Shown here in pieces: positions 11,021 through 21,600 of a stretch of 64,000 bases of DNA (within the stretch, counting starts at the first letter, position 1; each line of letters begins with the position of its first letter). The stretch lies in contig NW_005179363.1 in NCBI RefSeq assembly GCF_000350225.1, positions 104,035-168,034 of the forward strand. The letters are read 5' to 3'. The DNA comes from Chondrus crispus (taxonomy: Eukaryota; Rhodophyta; Florideophyceae; Gigartinales; Gigartinaceae). The position numbers and the translations under genes are program-made. The notes under the pieces are model-generated. The model saw nothing but the letters and a program-made list of their open reading frames with translations, did no database searches and was not told the DNA's origin.

Positions 11021-11241
11021 GGTATATGCTCCTGTTGAGTTGGGGCCGGTCCACCGTTCTTTTTGACAATTCCTTCATGTCAGGTCGATGCGGCGCTGTC
11101 ATGTGCGCCGAAAACCTCCTTGATGTCTCCGAAAGGGCCACTGAAGCCCGAGTGCTCAATTCTCTCCCCTCCCCCTCCCCGCCACCCCGATCCGCCGCTT
11201 CCTCTCTTCACGGCCCCCGCGCAGCCTGGCCCTCTTCCGTC

Positions 11242-11955
11242 ATGCCGCCCGGGACGTCACCTTGTCCAATGTGCAACGCCGCCGTACCGCTCGTCTCGCT
11301 CCCCACGCACGTCATCACCTGCCCAGTCAACCTACTACTGGACCTGTACGTCCTCTCGCCTCCCTCATCCCGGTCCCCTCTCGTCCTCGTGCCCCCCACC
11401 CACCACTTCGCCGCCCCCGCCTTCTCCAACCCGCGCGTCCAAGCCCCTCATGCCCTACCTCTCCTCGCTGGCCCTCGCCAAGTATACCCCGGGCCTTCTG
11501 CACGCAGGTTATCGCACTTTCGCCGACCTGCTCCCCGCTCAAAAATCAACCCTGTCCTGCGCAAGTGCGGCGCCGCCGCCCTCGGCGTCCGTGAGATCGC
11601 CTCCGAGGTCGCCCTGCTGCTCCCCGCCCGCCCACCGCCCTCCTCCTCTCCCAATCTACCGCCGGCACGGGACAACGAGCCCCAGAGGCCCAAACCATGG
11701 CCCATCTTCAGGCTGCGCTGCCGCCCGACCGCCCCCGACCCGGATGTTAAACCCACGAAGCGAAAAGTCTGCGCCATCGTCGAGCAAGGCTACCGCGGAG
11801 CCAACTCCTCACTGAAGAAGCGGCACCACGCGAAGCCCAACAGCACCAAACCAAACGGGAAGAGGATACACTTCTTCTCAGACCGCCTCTCCGTGACGAG
11901 CTTTACGATAGATAGCTTTTATGCCACGAAAGATGACCCCGCATACTCCGTATAG
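11242..11955 (+). pseudogene. zinc-finger (UBZ4-like) plus SAM-like protein, frame-disrupted
   Basis: From ATG 11242 the reading gives CPMCNAAVPLVSLPTHVITC, a CX2C-X11-H-X3-C finger of the RAD18/SNM1A UBZ4 type, which binds ubiquitin in DNA-repair proteins. Further on, in the next frame from 11450, LSSLALAKYTPGLLHAGYRT and FADLLPAQ, then back in the first frame NPVLRKCGAAALGVREIASE, together resemble a SAM-type helical domain. One extra A in the CAAAAATC run near 11545 would join the two SAM halves, so that break could be a one-base deletion or a sequencing error. The break between the finger and the SAM half near 11400 is unexplained: the only GT-AG intron I tried (11346-11443) gives the wrong frame. 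The C-terminus is basic and ends at 11955. A link to DNA repair is inference only. Confidence 0.4.
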
Positions 11956-12790
11956 TTTCCCACCCACTTTCATAGCAACCATTACGGCGGCCTGAGGAAG
12001 AGCACCCTGTCAGAGGGCGCCCGTTTGTATTGCTCTAGTGTCACGGCATCCCTTGTCCACTCCCAGCTACGTGTAGGTAAGGAGCCTTTTGTCTTCCACC
12101 CAGATGGCGTCAGAGTCGACGTCCGCGAGCCGGGGAGGAAGGGCGGCGTCTCCGTTTGGGACACGCCGAGTTCGTTGCTGTGCCAGCGATAACCGCCAGG
12201 GCAGCCGCGCCCGCAAGTGGCCGAGCACTTCCGCCCTCGCACGGGCCACCCGCCTCCCACGACGGGACTGGCGTTCACGGACGTCTGCTTTTCATGGAGC
12301 CCCTGGCGCCCAGGTGCCCCCCTTACGGCGCGGCTGGCGTTCAAACACTTGCAACCGGTCTAGGAACAAGACGCACTGATGGGGGTCGCCCCAGTGCGCG
12401 ACTGGGACGCGGTGCAGGCCGTGTGGAAGGCGTCGTGTCACTAACTGCGCCTGACGCCGCCTATGTCCCAGTTGCTAATCATCGAGCCCATCCACGCGTG
12501 TGTCGATCGCGCCAGGCCGTCGCGCTGGGGTGCGCCTTCGAGGGAATCGCCGTGCTGGACGCAGACGTGTCGGGCGGCTCCGCGATGCTGACTTCGCGGC
12601 GGGGAGAACTACAGCTTGCGTTTTCCACATCGGCCATCACGGAGGCATTGCCGTGCCAGTCTTCGGTAGGGACAAGCTGAAAATTTGTAAGGTTGTGTCG
12701 ACCGTCGGAGGGTCGAGCCAATCGGAGAGACTGAGGATGTGGACTGAGATACTGCTCACGGGGAGGCCAGGGTACGAAGGAGCGGTGTAG
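11956..12790 (+). pseudogene. possible actin-related-protein fragment in decayed sequence
   Basis: From ATG 12379 the frame reads VRDWDAVQAVWKASCH, then TAA (12442-12444), then LRLTPPMSQLLIIEP. The spacing matches the actin-fold stretch of the type TNWDxxxxIWxxxxxxxLRVxPxxxPVLLTE. Upstream, RVGKEPFVFHPDGVRVDVRE (12073-12132) is also protein-like but unidentified. Downstream, FEGIAVLDADVSGGSAML (12538-12591) may continue it in another frame. The match is by eye over about 35 residues and could be fortuitous. Confidence 0.25.
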
Positions 12791-13335
12791 AATCAAAATG
12801 TGGGTGGGGAGAATCGTATGAAGGCCAATCACAGGTTGCACCGGAAGCCGTTGGTGGGGAACGGCTGGTCTATAAAGTTAAGGACCACCACTTTGGGCAC
12901 AAACCTCAAGCAAACAGATTGGCGGCATCGCATGGCAATTTATATCGCCTGCAAGTTGTTGGGATTTTGAAAGCCACTTCGTCTCGGGTGTCACAGGGGA
13001 AGGCCATTGCATTGGAAGAAACTGTCGTAGGAAGTAAGGAAGGGGCCAAGGCTGTGAGCAGGAAGGCAAGTGCCAAGCCAAAAGGCGGAAGGAAGAGATA
13101 GAGTGATGTCTGAGGGTTATGTCTTGGCGATGGCCTGCATCTGACTACACTTAGACAAGTCGATAATACCGCAGGCACGGCGAGTGCACTGTCAAATGTC
13201 CACGTTTCGGGCGTCCTGTGATGACGGACGAACTAAAACGTCGTCAACACACCTTTTTAGCATCAATGCCCTAGGGATAAACCTATCCGCTCCGGGTAGA
13301 CTCTGTGGGTCTACATTTTGTACCTCTACATGCCA
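12791..13335. other. 545 bp with no recognisable gene
   Basis: No open frame with recognisable motifs. It probably includes the 3' flank and terminus of the Harbinger-like element that ends at 13336, but I could not pair its terminal repeats. Confidence 0.35.
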
Positions 13336-13529
13336 CTACTGTAGCACAGGTTTTGCTGTTTGTATCGACTTAGGGTTCTCGTGACCAGTCACTCCTGTCT
13401 GCTTTGGTGTGCTATTGACGCAAATATTGTGTAACAACATTGCCGCGCAGACTATTCTGCAATTGGCTTCAATGGAAAATTCGACGGGCTTCCACGAAAT
13501 CCCCCATCTTCTCTTCAAGATGTCAAAAG

Positions 13530-13581
13530 CTTGTTCAACACGTATTCTAAGCGAACTTGTTCAACACGTATTCTAAGCGAA
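13530..13581. repeat. 26-bp perfect tandem duplication
   Basis: Two identical 26-bp units (13530-13555 and 13556-13581) lie inside the Harbinger-like transposase. 26 is not a multiple of three, so the duplication shifts the frame. Confidence 0.9.
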
Positions 13582-13702
13582 CTTTGATAAAATTAAAAAC
13601 TTCCTCATAAGTGCCATTCACAGGCGATGAAAACGAGGTAACAACGTAGTTTGTGCACCTCTACGTATCATCTGCAGCAATCCAAAAATCGAGAGGCATG
13701 GC

Positions 13703-14737
13703 TGTAGTGCAATGTGCTTGGCAGGCCGCGAACACAGTCCGACGGTCAAACGAAAAGAAGAAAAACAACAACAGCAACAACCACTGCCGATGGCACGCGC
13801 TACGGAGCGTTCGAGACTCCCTTTCCCCTTGTGTGGGCTTGCGGCCCACGGTAGCTCAACTCCGACGGGGGCGTTAAGGAAAGATGCCCGGCCCGGGAGG
13901 AAAATGGTGGTAGAGACTTGTGAAGACTTGAGCGCTCGGCGAGTGCAGGTTGGGCTTGTCTACGAGGGTATAACCGCGGTTCGCTGGGTTGTAAGGCCAA
14001 TGCTCGACGAGCGTCTTCAGCACCTTGTGTATAATCCAAGGTCTTCAACGGGGCTTGTTCAGCACTACCCGACGGGATCGTAACCGTGTAGCAACGCTAC
14101 TACCGACGTGTTGCCCGATGGCTAAAAACGCCGTCACCAGCGCGATCGCAATCGCGGTAGGCGGTACCAACTCTGTCTTATACAGTAAGACCTTCGACGG
14201 AGGCGTCGTTGCAACAGCCTTCCGACGGAACTTGAAACAGTAGCAGCGCTACACAACGTGTTGGCCGATGGCTAAAACACCTACACCGGATCGGTCGCAA
14301 CCGACTCCAATGGAACCAACACAATTAAGGGAAAAATAGAGGTAGAAGTAGAAAATGATAGGGAATAAAGGGAAAAGAAAAGGGGACCCCCGAGCGATAG
14401 AGGATGCCGTAGGCTTAGGTAAAAGGGAGCGTCGTGGTAGAGACGGACTTCGACCAAGGCGACATTCAACTCCGGCAACTCGGGTTACCTTTACTGACTT
14501 GGTGGTCAGAGGGCCAAGGTATATATCGCCCCGCCGGAGCCATTACAGTAGCTCGCGGCGCTAGATCCTAGATCTAATCTAGTGTCAGCAAAATTACTGC
14601 CAACTAATTAACTAAATAAAATAAAATAATTAAAAATTAAAACTGTGCAATTATTCACACGTGTGTCCCCCAACCCGTACATATCCAAATAATTTCCTTT
14701 CTTTTCACCCCCCTTTTCAGGTGCGTATTGCACTACA
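13703..14737 (-). repeat. solo LTR family A, copy A2
   Basis: 1035 bp in reverse orientation, with termini TGTAGTGCAAT and ATTGCACTACA. It has a perfect 5-bp target duplication ATGGC on both sides (13698-13702 and 14738-14742). It interrupts the Harbinger-like transposase between its second-Asp region and the WIAADD region. No internal retroelement sequence remains. Confidence 0.9.
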
Positions 14738-15425
14738 ATGGCATGACTTTCAAAAATTCTACCAAGATTGGAAATGGCATGAGCTACTGCATCGTGAGCA
14801 GAACCCACATAATTTGCAAAAAACCACACAAATCGACACCGTACATCAACAACAGCCCGAATCGGGATCGCATAGTACCCCTTGTGGTTGAAAAAGAGGC
14901 CGGATTTGGAACGTTTCTTGGCTTTCCGATTGGTATGGCAATCCCACCTAAAGCTCCCACGCAGCCACCAAATGGATTTAATTTCTTACGAGACGTCTTG
15001 AACTCCAAAGTACAATACTCTAAAATATTTTTGTCTGCCATGGGGCATGGTTCCATCTCCAGCTGGTCTATGGCTTGGTCAACAGTATCGTGAAACACAT
15101 TGGAAACAGTGGTACTGCAAACTTGAAAAGCCCATTGCACATCCAAGTGTGTGCTTCCCGCGAGCATGCGGAGCGTAATTGTGAGCTTTTTTTGTGAAGC
15201 GCTTAGCACACCATCACCCCGTGTTTACTCATATGTCCGGTGAGTGAGGAACTCACGTGTGTTACACGTTTCTAGACGCTTGAAACAAGTCCTTGTCATT
15301 CTGAACGTCTTGCCAAAGTCTCTGTCAGACTTTGAAGACATTTTCAACCAGAAATCTTCTCGTGATCGAAGACGGAGTTCTCGACAAATCACATGATTTC
15401 GTCTTTTCCGTATGCGACGAAACAA

Positions 15426-15989
15426 ATCACAATGCGAAAAATGATTAAAGATAGAAACTGATACTGTCTATTTGAAAGCGCCATTCAGGGAGGAATTTCT
15501 GAAGACTTAGCTACAGATTGATGGTGAGTACGTACGTGAGCTCTGGCAATGGGTCTCCGAAAGGAGGGAGACGACGCCAGACATCAACAGTCAATTTATT
15601 GCAGTCCTTTCGTGAGGGTCGATCAAGAGCGGAGTTAGAGGTGTCTAGTTCCCTTTCGACACTGTAGATGCCCAAGTTTTTCGCACGGCGCATGGCCATC
15701 CAGTGTGTAGGATTGAAATCCGGTATGGAATGTTTCGCAGTAAACCATTCGTTCTTTGATGCGGTCTGCAGTGTTTTGTGTAGCTGTATATTTTTACATA
15801 TGTACAAAGTTATACAGATATACAGGGGAGGAAATCTTCTGGTTAAAACGGCCCTGAGCAGAAGTATGCGTGAACACGGGGTCCGATACCCTCATCATTT
15901 ACTCGTCGTCGGCCTTACCTACATATATACGCCTCCCTATTGACAGTCTGTCCTGTGCGGTCGGACACGTTTAGAGTGCATTGGCGAAG
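15426..15989. other. 560 bp between the Harbinger and copia relics
   Basis: A minus-strand open stretch at 15511-15807 (with NPTHWMAMRRAKNLGIYS) may be decayed transposon sequence, but I recognise no motif. A TATATAC motif at 15921-15927 could belong to the copia LTR, whose ends I could not define. Confidence 0.3.
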
Positions 15990-16001
15990 GTGTGTTTGTG
16001 T

Positions 16002-17319
16002 TCAGTCTGTCAGTCCCGGGGTTCGCCGATGGACTTTGTGCTGGTGTGAGGTTGATGAGATGGGTGTGTCGTTGTGGTCCGTGATTTTGGTGAGGAGGTC
16101 CGCCATGTTGTCAGCCGTCGGTATATGGTGCACAGTGATGTTGCACTTCTGTATGTGGTCCCGGATGTGTTGGTCCTTGACGTCCATGAATTTTCTAAGT
16201 TTCATCGGTGCCCTATTTTTGGCGACACTAATCGCCGCTTGATTGTCGATCATCAACGGTGTTGGCATGGCTTCTGATTGTTGCATATTTGCCAGTAGTC
16301 GTCGGAGCCATTGTGATTGCTGCGTTGCGCGTGAGGCGGCCAGGAATTCGGCCTCGCATGTGGACGTAGCTACCGTTGATTGCCGTCCGGATCTCCGACT
16401 AATTGGGGCGTCGTACAGTGAGTTTATTATGCCAGTGCGTGATTTCCTGTCTGGGTCGTTGGCGTAGTCGGAGTCACTGTATGACCGTAGAGCGCTCTCT
16501 GCTTCTTGCTCATGTTTTTGTATTCTATTCCGTGTGTGCGCTTGCCATGGAGGTATCGCAGTAGCCCTCTGTGGTTTTTTGCTGGACGGCTGTCAGTTTG
16601 TGAATGACGCCTGCGACTTCGCTGACTGCCGTGTATATGTCTCCTGTGGCGCTGTCCGCGATGTACCTGAGGTCACCTTTCGTTTGGCGAAATTCACTTG
16701 CCTCTTGTACTAGCAGTGGTTTTCTTTTGTTGCGTCCTCGAAGGTTCCTTTTTATGGCAGCTGCGTGTGTGGCGAGTGGAATTTTTGCATACCTGTTTTG
16801 CTCAGGATATTTTCGATGGCGGCCGTCTGTGATACGTGTATGCTGCCAGTTTCCTGCTTCTGGATGGTACCATGGACGTCCAATTGAGGTACTGTTTTAG
16901 GATGCCGAGGCGTTTGATGCTGTATTTTTGCTGCAGTTCCCCATAAAGCTTGCTGATGACCTTGATATGTGTTGCGATGACGAGAAAGTCATCCATGATA
17001 CATCTGTGATCAGCATACTGTGTGTGTTCTGTTTGCAGAAGATGCCGGGTTCGGCGTCTGCTTGGCAGTAGCTGTGTTTCTTGCAGTGGTTAGCAAGGCC
17101 GTCGAAGTATATAAGGGATGGTAGTGATGTGTCATATATATTCTTGAGGAGTCGAGCGGCTTTGCATAATTTTTTGTACGTGCCGTCGACGTTGGGATGT
17201 TGTTTGATGTAAACATTTCTGTCTGGTAAGTATTTTTCGTGGAGGTACGCGGATGTTATGTCGAAATGCTCTACTGCCCATTGTTTGGCTCCTGATATTG
17301 CAATCAGTGCGCGACACAT
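16002..17319 (-). pseudogene. COP-A reverse transcriptase and RNase H (broken)
   Basis: The reverse transcriptase part reads ISGAKQWAVEHFDITSAYLH (first catalytic Asp in HFDITSAYLH) and, after a frame change near 17000, CIMDDFLVIATHIKVI, where the usual YVDD is IMDD. Next are LQQKYSIKRLGILKQYLNW and, much further on, the RNase H end: MIDNQAAISVAKNRAPMKLR, VKDQHIRDHIQK and DNMADLLTKI. Sequence between 16800 and 16290 is decayed. In an active element these domains copy the RNA into DNA and remove the RNA strand. Confidence 0.75.
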
Positions 17320-18360
17320 GTCTTTCCTGCCATATTCGTCGTTGTACCGTCTCTGTCGTAGTTTACACCGGGTTTCATGCGGTCGCGTCGTGCTGAAAAT
17401 CTTGCTTTTCGTTCGGAGATTTTGCTGTCTTGCGACCTTTTGTATTGGTAAGTCATTTTAAGGGGAATGAGTCGCTCGCAGGGAGGTATTTGTTTGTCCA
17501 GTAGCCACTGTATTGTTTTGTTTTGGTCAAGTTCTTCGAGTTCGTCGCCGTGGGCTTGCGCCCATTGTGCGAATTCCGAGGATGCTCTGGCCTCTTTGTG
17601 GGTCCGTGGGGATCTTGTTGTTATGTGTTTGATTTGTGGCTTTGCCTGTGCTTTGAATGCGCCTGTAGTGCGGTGGCATGCGTCGTGGTTGCGTGAGTAC
17701 GGTCGGAAGTCCGTCGTGCGTACTGTTCTGTATCGTGTTGTGTCGATCTCTTGCACTGTGATGGTTTTGTTTTCATTTCCGTACATGTATCGTACAGGGG
17801 TGTGGCAAGGGTCGAGTTTCTGTTCGGGTTGCAGAAGTGGTATTGTGCCTATTTCTCCGAATGTGTGCAGTCGACATATTTTAAGGGGTCGTCCGTGCCA
17901 CTGTGAGTATGACGGGAGTCCCGTTGTGGAGTGTGGAATGATTTTGTATTCAAACGCTGCGTCGCGTACTGCGTCTTCCCACCATGGTGTTGGTAGTTTA
18001 GCGTGATGAAAATTCGCTCGTGCGGCATTCATGAGTGTTTGGTTGATCATTTCGGCTAGAGAAAATTCTTCGGGCTAGTGCGGGGTGTTGTTTTTGTACG
18101 TTATGCCGTAGGGTGCGTACGTGTTTTTTGGCGCTTAGTATTTGAATTCCGGTGCGCTGTCCGTTTGATAGTACTGCGGTGTCCTGTTTTCGTCGTTTAA
18201 TTTGAGCATGTGGTTGTGCTTTATTATTCCTACCTGTCTGCGGTCTTTCATGACGTATAGCTCGAGTAATTGTGAGCCTGCCTGAATGTAAGTAAAGAAG
18301 TGGGACGGGCCGTGCGTGGATAGTGGGAATATGGTTCCACACGTATCTGAGCTGAGGGAT
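17304..18360 (-). pseudogene. COP-A integrase (broken)
   Basis: One frame reads DTCGTIFPLSTHGPSHFFTY, with Asp1, and VMKDRRQVGIIKHNHMLKLN, then QTDSAPEFKY with Asp2, followed by a stop (near 18137). After a frame change the catalytic-Glu region is FSLAEMINQTLMNAARANFH (family: AERMNRTL), then PTPWWEDAVRDAAFEYKIIP. A long C-terminal part leads into the reverse transcriptase linker (KMTYQYKRSQDSKISERKAR). The DDE residues are recognisable, but the frame is disrupted at least twice. Confidence 0.75.
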
Positions 18361-18529
18361 TGTCCTGGATCATAATCGTGTGTTGTTTTTCTATGGGGTG
18401 CCGGGGTTTTTGGCTACTGCGCACGCTGAGAATATGATTTGCTTGTGTCTTCTGTTAGGTGTCTGGGCATGGTGGTGGTGCTGCGTGATTCGGCCATTTG
18501 ACGTAGGTTTCTTGCCGTGGCAAGCCCTG

Positions 18530-18619
18530 CCAAACAACGGTAACAGGAAACCCCCGAATGGCATTTCCTTAGGTTGAGTTTAAAATGCCATTCGGGGGTT
18601 TCCTGTTACCGTTGTTTGG
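18530..18619. repeat. perfect 37-bp inverted repeat (hairpin)
   Basis: The left arm 18530-18566 and right arm 18583-18619 are perfect reverse complements, separated by 16 nt. Each arm contains CAGGAAACCCCCGAATGG or its complement. It lies in the decayed copia sequence upstream of the integrase core and is far more perfect than the surrounding decay. Confidence 0.95.
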
Positions 18620-19044
18620 GGTGTTTTTTGTTGTTTGATGAAGATTGTACAATTGGGAGATGTGTTGTGGTACTCGCCGCTATTTATGGATTTCGGGGTG
18701 CGTGGTGCATCGCCTTCACCGTCGTCGAGTTTTTTGTTTTGGTGGTTGTTGATTTCTATGTTTATTGTAATTTTAAGACCTGTATTTTTATTCGTATTCT
18801 TTTTTTCTGGTCCTTGGCAAACGCAAACCATAATTTTTGAAAATAAATCTTTTCTAAACTGTGTTGTCTTGTTTCTAGTGTTGCGGTAGATGACCGCTTG
18901 TGTTGGTGTGAATTGGACATTGCCATGGAGTTTCGTGATGTCGTGTACTGATATTCGGTTTGTGGTGATAACCGGCTTGGCTACTGCTGGGAGTTTGGAA
19001 ATGTATGTTTCTGTTCGTGAGTATCGTCACCCTACCAATGTGAG

Positions 19045-20872
19045 TGTAGTGCAATAAGGGGTTGCACAAGGGGGTGAGGGGAAAAGAAACTAAGTTGGAA
19101 TGTGAATACTGTAGTCCGGGGTTGGGGGACACACGTGTGAATATTTGCACAGTTTTCATTTTAATTATTAATTTTATTTAGTTAATTAGTCAGTATTAAT
19201 TTTGCTGACATTAGATTAGATCTAGGATCTAGCTCCGTGAGCTACTGTAGTGGCTCCGGCTGGGCGATATATAGTTTAGCCCGCTGACCGCCAAGTCAGT
19301 AAAGGTAACCCGAGTTGCCGGAGTTGAATGTCGCCTTGGTCGAAGTCCGTCTCTACCAAGACGCTCCCTTTTACCTAAGCCTACGGCATCCTTCAGCGCT
19401 CGGAGGTCCCCTTCCTTTTTCCTTTATTTCCCAATCGAACCCGAGTTGCCGGAGTTAGATCTCGCCTTCGTCGAAGACCGCTTCCGTTCACGCGACGCGC
19501 TTCACCTCTACGCTGCTAACGACATCCTCTATTGCTCGGGGTCCCATTACTTTTCCTTATCCTTTACCAGTCCTATTTCTATCTCTATTCCCCATCCATT
19601 TCTATTTCTGCCTCTATCCTTTTCTATCTGTTGGTGCCATCGGCATTGGTTGTGACCGATCCGGTGTAGGTGTTTTAGCCATCGGGCAACACGTTGTGTA
19701 GCGCTGCTACTGTTTCGAGTTCCGTAGGAAGGCTGTTGCAACGACGCCTCCGTCGAAGGTCTTACTGTATAAGACAGAGTTGGTACCACCAACCGCGACC
19801 GCGATCGCGCTGGTGAGGGGTTTTTTAGCCATAGGGCAACACGTCGGTAGTAGCGTTGCTACATGTCGCATAAACACCCCACACCCGGCGGAGGGGGCGT
19901 TCGCGATGTTCGGCGGAAGACCCCGGATCGGCGTACCGAGGGTCTTGAACCAACCAACGCCACCGGAAGCGGGCCGGTAGCGGGTGGTAGAGCGTGGTCG
20001 GCGGGGACGCGCGCGTAGGCGAGTGGATCGACGTCTGGACGCCCCGGAGCAGTACCGGTTGACGATCCGGTACTGACGGGCGGAGGCGGATCGCAGCTCG
20101 CCGCGGTGTCGCGCGCGTCCACTACCTGCTCGGTGGTAACTACTGGCGGAACGGCGGTGTGCGTAGAGTAAGCTGGGTGGTCGACCGTCGGTGGAGGGTT
20201 CCCTCTCCTGGTCCTCCCCCGCCGGCGGTCGCTCCCTATATTTATTGTACAAGTTAATCTAGAGGCTACAGTACAGTGCGGTCGGTACTGTAGTCAGCTA
20301 CTGTAGACAGAGCGGGCCGGCCCGCACTGTAACGCTGTCAGCCGTCAGGGCTGACAGCACACGTGTGCTACACGTGGGGTACACGTGTTGGTGCGCGCGC
20401 GCACGCTGTAAGGTCCGTATCTTACAGGGTTAGATCAAATTCTAAATCTAATGTATAGTACCGCAGCCGGCGGTTATGCTACACTACACAGTTACGATCC
20501 CGTGGGGTAGTGCTGAACAAGCCCCCGTTGAAGACCTTGGATTATACACAACGTGCTGAAGACGCTCGTCGAGCATTGGCCTTACAACCCAGCGAACCGC
20601 GGTTACATTCTCGTAGACAAGCCCAACCCGCACTCGCCGAGCACTCAAGTCTTCACAAGTCTCTACCACCATTATCCTCCCGGGCCGGGCATCTTTTCTT
20701 ACCCCCCCGTCGGAGTTGAGCTACTGTGGGCCGCAAGCCCACACAAGGGGAAACGGAGTCTCGAACGCTCCGTAGCGCGTGCCATCGGCAGTGGTTGTTT
20801 CTGTTGCTGTTTTTCTTCTTTTTGTTTGACCGTCGGACTGTGTTCGCGGGCTGCCAGGCACATTGCACTACA
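19045..20872 (+). repeat. solo LTR family A, copy A3, carrying a nested LTR B
   Basis: Termini TGTAGTGCAAT and ATTGCACTACA; perfect target duplication GTGAG (19040-19044 and 20873-20877). Two things make it long: a nested solo LTR B (19864-20483 plus a 5-bp duplication), and an internal tandem duplication with a 131-bp period (units starting at 19307 and 19438, each with AACCCGAGTTGCCGGAGTT). Without these it would be about 1070 bp, like the other A copies. It interrupts the copia relic between protease and integrase. Confidence 0.9.
19864..20483 (-). repeat. solo LTR family B, copy B2, nested in LTR A3
   Basis: 620 bp in reverse orientation; on the minus strand it starts TGTAGCATAAC and ends GTTTATGCGACA. 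Perfect target duplication CTACA (19859-19863 and 20484-20488). The A3 sequence is continuous across the site once B2 and one CTACA are removed. It carries CACGTGT boxes near 20360-20390. Confidence 0.9.
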
Positions 20873-20894
20873 GTGAGTGCATTTGGATCGTGTT

Positions 20895-21146
20895 TTATTT
20901 GCTGTGTGTGTATTTTTGTGTTTTGGTTTTGCGCGTGTGCCGGGTGGGACGTGTGAGGTAGGTCGGGTGTGCTCCGGAGTCCAGTATGAACGTACATGGG
21001 TCTTCGATCATGATGTCCTCCCCTTGTCCATATTCGTGCTGGGAATCCTGTTTATCCACGTATAAGTGTTCTGCATTGCATTCTGGACGTGCCTTTGTCT
21101 TCACTTTCACTCTGTGGCCTTTTAGGGGTAGTTGGGGTGCCGACAC
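20895..21146 (-). pseudogene. COP-A protease fragment
   Basis: The minus-strand frame reads PCTFILDSGAHPTYLT, the retropepsin active-site motif DSG (LDSGA codons 20984-20970) of copia proteases. Sequence just upstream on the minus strand (21300-21150) resembles a degraded zinc-knuckle region. The frame is cut downstream by LTR A3. Confidence 0.7.
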
Positions 21147-21600
21147 TTCATGTCAGATTGTTGTGGGTTCATGAATACTCTCTGCTTGGGGTATCTACAT
21201 GGTCTAGCCATGTTTCTGAGAAGTGGTTGGCGTCGTAGATACCGGGTGGGCCGCTTGGGAGTGGTGCACTGGGTATTACAGACACAAGTAATAACTGTTT
21301 TATACAAGCTAATTTATCGAAACGTATCAATACAACATGGCTTATTAAGTCCTTCCCCACCGACAGTAGTAGTTTTCTGAAAGATTTAACATCGTATGAT
21401 TGTTCTTGAAAATGTCTGGCATGTGCGGAGTGATCGGGATTATCTCCAAACGCTAATTCCGCGTCATGCAGATAAGACACATGTCTTTTCTCGTATATCT
21501 CAGACAATTGTCATGTCGTTGCTCATTCATTCAACCGTCCAAATCCCTTTGCATCAAGTCATAAGAGAACGTTTTCCTGGAATTGGAAAATTTCCGTAAC

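Larger units (their letters stand above)
9370..11110 (-). pseudogene. unidentified coding relic split by two solo LTRs
   Basis: When the two LTR insertions and one copy of each target duplication are ignored, protein-like segments line up on the minus strand. From about 11110 one reads DMKELSKRTVDRPQLNRSIY up to LTR C. Beyond it come SLHGSSVAISKLARTIMRDG and, in another frame, ITDDCVRNLRVWHEMQHP and ERGIEKAKPAVELGKYKV, up to LTR B1. After B1 the frame continues through RQTSLAVQFVRYLERRARNA to a stop near 9370. I recognise no domain. The reading needs at least one frame change (or an intron; GTGAGC follows GKYK), so it is either a dead gene or one with unseen splicing. Confidence 0.35.
13336..15425 (-). 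pseudogene. PIF/Harbinger-like (DDE_Tnp_4) transposase relic, LTR-interrupted
   Basis: Minus-strand pieces follow the order of a HARBI1-type transposase. The N-terminal part reads SREDFWLKMSSKSDRDFGKT and FRMTRTCFKRL (near 15370-15260). Next come LRMLAGSTHLDVQWAFQVC and NPFGGCVGALGGIAIPIGKP, where the first catalytic Asp (family: GALDGI) is a Gly. Then FANYVGSAHDAVAHAISNLG in another frame holds the second Asp region. Past the solo LTR at 13703-14737 come PLDFWIAADDT and the C-terminal KRRWGISWKPVEFSIEANCR. It is inactivated by the LTR, frameshifts, a 26-bp tandem duplication (13530-13581) and the Asp loss. Confidence 0.8.
15990..21600 (-). mobile_element. Ty1/copia relic COP-A, interrupted by nested LTRs
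   Basis: In minus orientation the domains run protease (near 20980), integrase (18360-17900), reverse transcriptase (17320-16800) and RNase H (16290-16000), the copia order. LTR A3 (19045-20872), itself carrying LTR B2, lies between protease and integrase. Frames are broken at many points. Upstream of the protease, 21600-21170 gives gag-like but badly decayed reading (ARMELWKDSYGNFPIPGK). I could not find the element's own LTRs, so the outer limits are approximate. This lineage differs from the copia at 39652: neither the protease nor the reverse transcriptase aligns well by eye. Confidence 0.75.

Noticed and set aside
11346..11443. GT-AG intron joining the finger and SAM parts
   Set aside because: The 98-nt removal leads into the third frame and not the SAM frame, so it does not repair the gene.
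11063..11815. 250-aa forward ORF overlapping the zinc-finger gene
   Set aside because: Only a short part (11450-11545) looks like real protein (the SAM half). The rest is a Pro/Ser-rich shadow of the other frame.
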